Source: Synergistaceae bacterium (GTDB taxonomy: Bacteria; Synergistota; Synergistia; Synergistales; Aminobacteriaceae). From it: a stretch of DNA of 55,203 bases. The notes under the pieces were generated by a model, which was given only the letters and a program-made list of their open reading frames with translations, searched no databases and was not told the DNA's origin. A program made the translations under genes and the position numbers. Location: assembly GCA_009783355.1 (NCBI GenBank), contig WRHH01000013.1, forward strand, positions 1 to 55,203. The letters are read 5' to 3'. Below, piece after piece: positions 52,415 to 55,203 of this stretch; the first letter of the stretch is position 1, and the number at the start of each line of letters is the position of its first letter.

Positions 52415-53440
52415 TCATTTCATCTGCTCTAGCACATCACGAATCTGGTTTAGCATTTTCTTTTCTTTCTCTATTTGTTTTTTACCCTTGCTATAAAGAA
52501 GCATAAGCGTCGCAAAGGCAACCGCGACAGCAGCAACCACGAGTAAAAAGCTGAATATAGTCGAGGCGCTGAACCGTAGCAACGCTACGCTGACGATCAG
52601 AGCATACCATACGGAGGTAATCAGAAACGCGAAACGGATGCGCCCGGCTTTGACGATAGTGCTTAGAACAGATATGATGCCGAAAGCGGGCATACATAAT
52701 AAAAATGCGATAAATATCATTAGGGCGCCGAACATTTGGGAACCAAACATCATTCCGTCCATGTAATCGTACCCGAACACCAATGATTCAATCGCACTCA
52801 GCGCGCCCTTGCTGGCTAGCCCCGTCGCGCGCGTTCTCTTTTCGTCGGAAGCCTGGGCAAACATCTTTTCAAAGTCCTCCAGTTCGGCTATCATCTCTTC
52901 TAACCTGGTGTTGCCGGCGCGTTCCGGTGTGGGAAGCGGCTTTATCCGTATCCGCCTTTGATCTGTTTCCCGTTGCTCCTTCTGCTCCTGCAACTTGACA
53001 GCCATCTCTTTTAGTTTGATTATTCTATTGAGATCTATTCCGTTATTCATCTTTCCGTCAGAACCCGTGGCAGCCTTTTTCAAGCCCTGCAGCTCGGCTT
53101 GCAGCGATATCCCTTCGTAGAGGGTTTCTTTACTTTCCCGGCCTATGATGATACCCTTCATTTGCTGCCAAATTACTCTTGTTCCAATCGCGATATAAAA
53201 CAAGGCGGCATTCATTACCATAATGGACAATATAATAAACAAAATACGCCGGGCTCCTGACGTTTTTGCCATCACGCTTTCCGCTTTTGCCATCGCCGTC
53301 GCTACCTTGGGGGATATTTTTTTCGAGAAGAATGGGTGATTTTTTAGCGATGGAAAAACGACGGACAGAATTCTGCCGACGTTGTAGAGTATGAAGCCTT
53401 TAAACAGAAATTTCAGTGCGTCCTTCAATGTGTTCAGCAT
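52415..53440 (-). CDS. Unrecognised multi-pass membrane protein (one of three local copies)
   Basis: The 341-residue protein is not recognised. The N-terminal 65 residues are amphipathic and basic (LKDALKFLFKGFILYNV). Four membrane segments are visible: about 67-90, 230-258, 270-292 and 295-318. Between the first and second is a long coiled-coil-like stretch (LIKLKEMAVKLQEQKEQRE, EEMIAELEDFEKMF). It ends in KEKKMLNQIRDVLEQMK, a motif also found at the N-terminus of the broken GLUG protein. AAGGAGG precedes the ATG. The upstream 60 bases and the first 90 codons match the plus-strand copy at 54696, so the two form a large inverted repeat. Confidence 0.75.
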   Translation of the reverse strand: MLNTLKDALKFLFKGFILYNVGRILSVVFPSLKNHPFFSKKISPKVATAMAKAESVMAKTSGARRILFIILSIMVMNAALFYIAIGTRVIWQQMKGIIIGRESKETLYEGISLQAELQGLKKAATGSDGKMNNGIDLNRIIKLKEMAVKLQEQKEQRETDQRRIRIKPLPTPERAGNTRLEEMIAELEDFEKMFAQASDEKRTRATGLASKGALSAIESLVFGYDYMDGMMFGSQMFGALMIFIAFLLCMPAFGIISVLSTIVKAGRIRFAFLITSVWYALIVSVALLRFSASTIFSFLLVVAAVAVAFATLMLLYSKGKKQIEKEKKMLNQIRDVLEQMK

Positions 53441-53598
53441 AGCTTTTATCCTCCTTGGGCGCCCTGAGGTTTATGGAGCAATGTAACAGAAAACACGCGT
53501 TTGGCGCTCATACTAAATCTATGACTTTATTCAACGTCCTTTTTTGTCTAAAGATGACCAATGACAATATAGCACTTTAAGCGACAAAAAAAAAGCGT

Positions 53599-53892
53599 CT
53601 AGCCGCTATACTTAAAAATGTAGCTGCTAAGCAAATACAGCGGTATGTCGTAAAGGTTACCCGTTTGTTTGTAGTTTGCCTGTGACGAACGGACGGCAAT
53701 TTGCGGGCTGTATTTTTCGATATAGACTTTCAAACTCTTAGCGCGCAGGTTCCCGCCGATTTTGATTTCTACAGGTATAATCCGGTCGTCAATTTGTATG
53801 ATGAACTCGACTTCTGCCCGGGACGAGGCGTCATTTGCCCAATAGCAGATATTAATATTGGAATGGTTTTGTAATTCTTGCATTAATTCCAT
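53599..53892 (-). pseudogene. C-terminal remnant of a DUF4143-type AAA ATPase
   Basis: The 97-residue frame matches only the C-terminal PD-(D/E)XK-like part of DUF4143 ATPases: ICYWANDASSRAEVEFIIQ, RIIPVEIKIGGNLRAKSLKV and DIPLYLLSSY. The AAA ATPase core is missing. Starting at an internal Met, it has no proper binding site. It is probably a degraded gene in this decayed accessory region. Confidence 0.65.
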
Positions 53893-54219
53893 AGCGCAGC
53901 CATTGGAAGTGCGTAAATATCGTTGCCCAAGGAAATTGTATTTTCACCGGTATACTTTATGATGCCGGTAAAAGTCGTATCTTTAGCGATATTTTTCTTA
54001 TATGCGCTGTGTTATTGGCTTGCGAATTTCATGCCCATTTGAAACGCCTGTTCGCAATCAATAGGGAATGTTTGTATTAATTAAATTAATAATAACATGT
54101 AATCATTATGAAATCAAATATTAGCAACAGCACTAAAAAGACCTCCGTTAGTTTATAATAAATATGTAACTCGTGGGCGGTAATTATTTGGCTGAACTTC
54201 CCAAAGGGGGTGATGCCTT
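53893..54219. other. Gene debris upstream of the toxin-like peptide
   Basis: On the minus strand, about 53883-53990 reads as a protein-like C-terminus (GENTISLGNDIYALPMAALW) in a different frame from the DUF4143 remnant. It has no start and I cannot name its family. The remainder, to 54219, is AT-rich. A TATAAT at 54154-54159 might serve the peptide gene at 54220, but no matching -35 is evident. Confidence 0.4.
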
Positions 54220-54300
54220 ATGACGATATTTGAAGCTTTAATTGTTGCATTAACTCTTGCAATACTTGTCGCTACTATAATGTCGAACATAAAAAAATAA
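54220..54300 (+). CDS. 26-residue hydrophobic peptide, putative type I toxin (holin-like)
   Basis: ATG 54220 follows AAAGGGGGTGATGCCTT, the strong and distinctive leader seen before many small holin-like toxins. The peptide MTIFEALIVALTLAILVATI is one membrane helix and ends MSNIKK, the usual hydrophobic core plus basic tail. The adjacent 54300-54370 region contains a direct repeat of TAAGCCGCC, an AAGCTAGCTT palindrome and a TTGAACTT/GAGTTCA inverted pair, and it ends in a strong terminator. That layout resembles type I toxin-antitoxin loci with an antisense RNA. The antisense RNA is inferred, not seen. Confidence 0.6.
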   Translation: MTIFEALIVALTLAILVATIMSNIKK

Positions 54301-54385
54301 GCCGCCCGATAAGCTAGCTTATTTTTTGAACTTAAAATAAATACCTTTTGAGTTCAGCCATAAGCCGCCTAAACGGTTTACAACT

Positions 54386-54413
54386 GAGAGGACGCTCTAA
54401 CGTCCTCTCTTTT
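54386..54413 (+). terminator. Strong intrinsic terminator after the toxin-like peptide
   Basis: GAGAGGACG pairs perfectly with CGTCCTCTC around a six-base loop and is followed by TTTT. It ends the small toxin transcript. Confidence 0.8.
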
Positions 54414-54499
54414 ATATTACGACATTTTTCCACACTGTCAAGCCTTCATTTTTAACTAAAATATAATTCCTACATCCTTACGACAAAGCGACGGAAAAG

Positions 54500-54519
54500 C
54501 CAACGGCTTTAGCCGTTGG
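54500..54519. repeat. Hairpin resembling an IS200/IS605-family end
   Basis: CCAACGGC-TTTA-GCCGTTGG is a perfect 8-pair hairpin followed by ATGAGAGTCG. Similar hairpins occur at transposon ends of IS200/IS605-type elements that carry tnpB. No transposase or tnpB is in the window, so it would be a relic or a solitary end. The rest of 54301-54695 contains no gene. Confidence 0.4.
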
Positions 54520-54695
54520 ATGAGAGTCGCAACGCTGCCAACGAGCGGCGTTCGCCTTGCTTTTTGTTTTAATACAGCTTCAGTGTGTCAACATTTATCC
54601 ATTTACATTTTTCGTATGATAAAATCTTATTTATATGTGTGTTTTCTGTTACATTGCTCCTCAAACCTCAAGATGCCCAAGGAGGATAAAAAGCT

Positions 54696-55203
54696 ATGCT
54701 GAACTCGGTGAAGGACGTATTGAAGTTCCTGTTTAAAGACTTAATACTCTACAACGTCGGCAGAATTTTGTCAGTCGTTTTTCCTTCGCTCAAAAATCAC
54801 CCGTACTTCGCGAAAAAATTATCCCCCAAGGTAGCGGCTACGGTAGAAAAAGCGGAAAGCGTGATGGCAAAGACGTCCGGAGTCCGGCGCGTGTTGTTTA
54901 TAATATTGTCTATTATTGCTATTAATGCCGCTTCGTATTTTATCGGGAGCGGAACAGTTGTAATATGGCATCAAGTGAAGTACCGAACCTTAAGCATGGA
55001 AAAAAGAGATATCTACTACAATAGAGGGCACTTTAACTATGGTAAATTAGTGAATCACGTGCTGATAGATATGGAACAGCTGGCAGACGAACTGGAGAAA
55101 ATAGAAAAGATCGCTCCCGCCTTCAGTGATATGATGATATACAAATTGGTGTCCGGAAACAATTACTATAATTTAAAAATGATTGGCATGCAACTGATAG
55201 GGA
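54696..55203 (+). CDS. Membrane protein, paralog of 52415-53440 (3' end outside window)
   Basis: The gene starts at ATG 54696 after AAGGAGG and is open to the end of the window. The first 90 residues match the 52415 copy (LYNVGRILSVVFPSLKNHP, KAESVMAKTSG, RVLFIILSI), including the first membrane helix. After that the sequence departs (YRTLSMEKRDIYYNRGHFNY, DMEQLADELEKIEKIAP). It shares more wording with the broken copy at 49178. Function unknown. Confidence 0.75.
   Translation, partial: MLNSVKDVLKFLFKDLILYNVGRILSVVFPSLKNHPYFAKKLSPKVAATVEKAESVMAKTSGVRRVLFIILSIIAINAASYFIGSGTVVIWHQVKYRTLSMEKRDIYYNRGHFNYGKLVNHVLIDMEQLADELEKIEKIAPAFSDMMIYKLVSGNNYYNLKMIGMQLIG

Overview
The window looks like chromosomal DNA of a member of the Synergistota, a diderm anaerobe lineage. 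The main evidence is that seven reading frames end in the same sorting tail: a Gly-rich GGGC stretch, one hydrophobic segment and a terminal Arg/Lys cluster, the Synergist-CTERM signature. An outer-membrane-type patatin protein, a GerMN protein, oxaloacetate-decarboxylase-type carboxyltransferases and a type 3 ProRS fit that view. TGA is used as an ordinary stop codon in many genes, and TGG encodes Trp.

Layout. 1-2.1 kb: the 3' end of moaA, a B3/B4-domain gene, tRNA-Leu(CAA), and a tiny self-contained gene for a 47-residue Synergist-CTERM protein with its own promoter and terminator. 2.2-17 kb: a surface-protein island, mostly on the minus strand. It holds three paralogous exported C69-family peptidases, two adjacent GLUG/Ig-like proteins, a lipoprotein with cadherin-like, rhodanese and GLUG parts, and a divergent tandem-rhodanese protein. 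17-24 kb: radical SAM enzyme, an aminotransferase-fold protein lacking its PLP lysine, a methyltransferase, an RpiR regulator, hisS-aspS and tRNA-Arg(CCU). 24.6-34.6 kb: a long plus-strand run: punA, small ORF, M23 peptidase, cheW, PHP, ltaE, amidase, GerMN, rdgB, secG, nicotinate phosphoribosyltransferase, rplM, rpsI. 34.8-48.4 kb: mfd, mazG, two tandem carboxyltransferase genes, phoH, pgpH-type HD phosphodiesterase, patatin protein, proS. 48.4-55.2 kb: a decayed accessory region with an AbiEi gene beside a truncated AbiEii toxin, three copies of an unrecognised membrane protein, a broken GLUG gene, a DUF4143 remnant, a likely type I toxin peptide and an IS200/IS605-like end.

The most interesting signal is in the surface island. 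Three genes (2366-4234, 9868-11355, 11391-12608) are each interrupted by one in-frame TGA, and homologous protein continues in the same frame on both sides. Each TGA follows a Cys in a CPAU, CPDU or CVU arrangement. Each is followed, after 16 to 18 bases, by a strong hairpin with a GG-starting apical loop, as expected for a bacterial SECIS element. The hairpins in the two closest paralogs show compensatory base changes, and a related GLUG gene without the TGA lacks the hairpin. I infer a family of exported selenocysteine proteins with GLUG architecture, encoded beside exported rhodaneses and C69 peptidases. No Sec machinery gene (selA, selB, selC, selD) is in the window, so this remains an inference.

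Intergenic DNA is rich in dispersed repeats: a GGGCGGCA-N3-TGCCGCCC palindrome in five perfect copies, tandem heptamers that run into the 3' ends of ORFs, and a GC-skewed repeat found three times. No CRISPR array, rRNA operon or intact prophage is visible.
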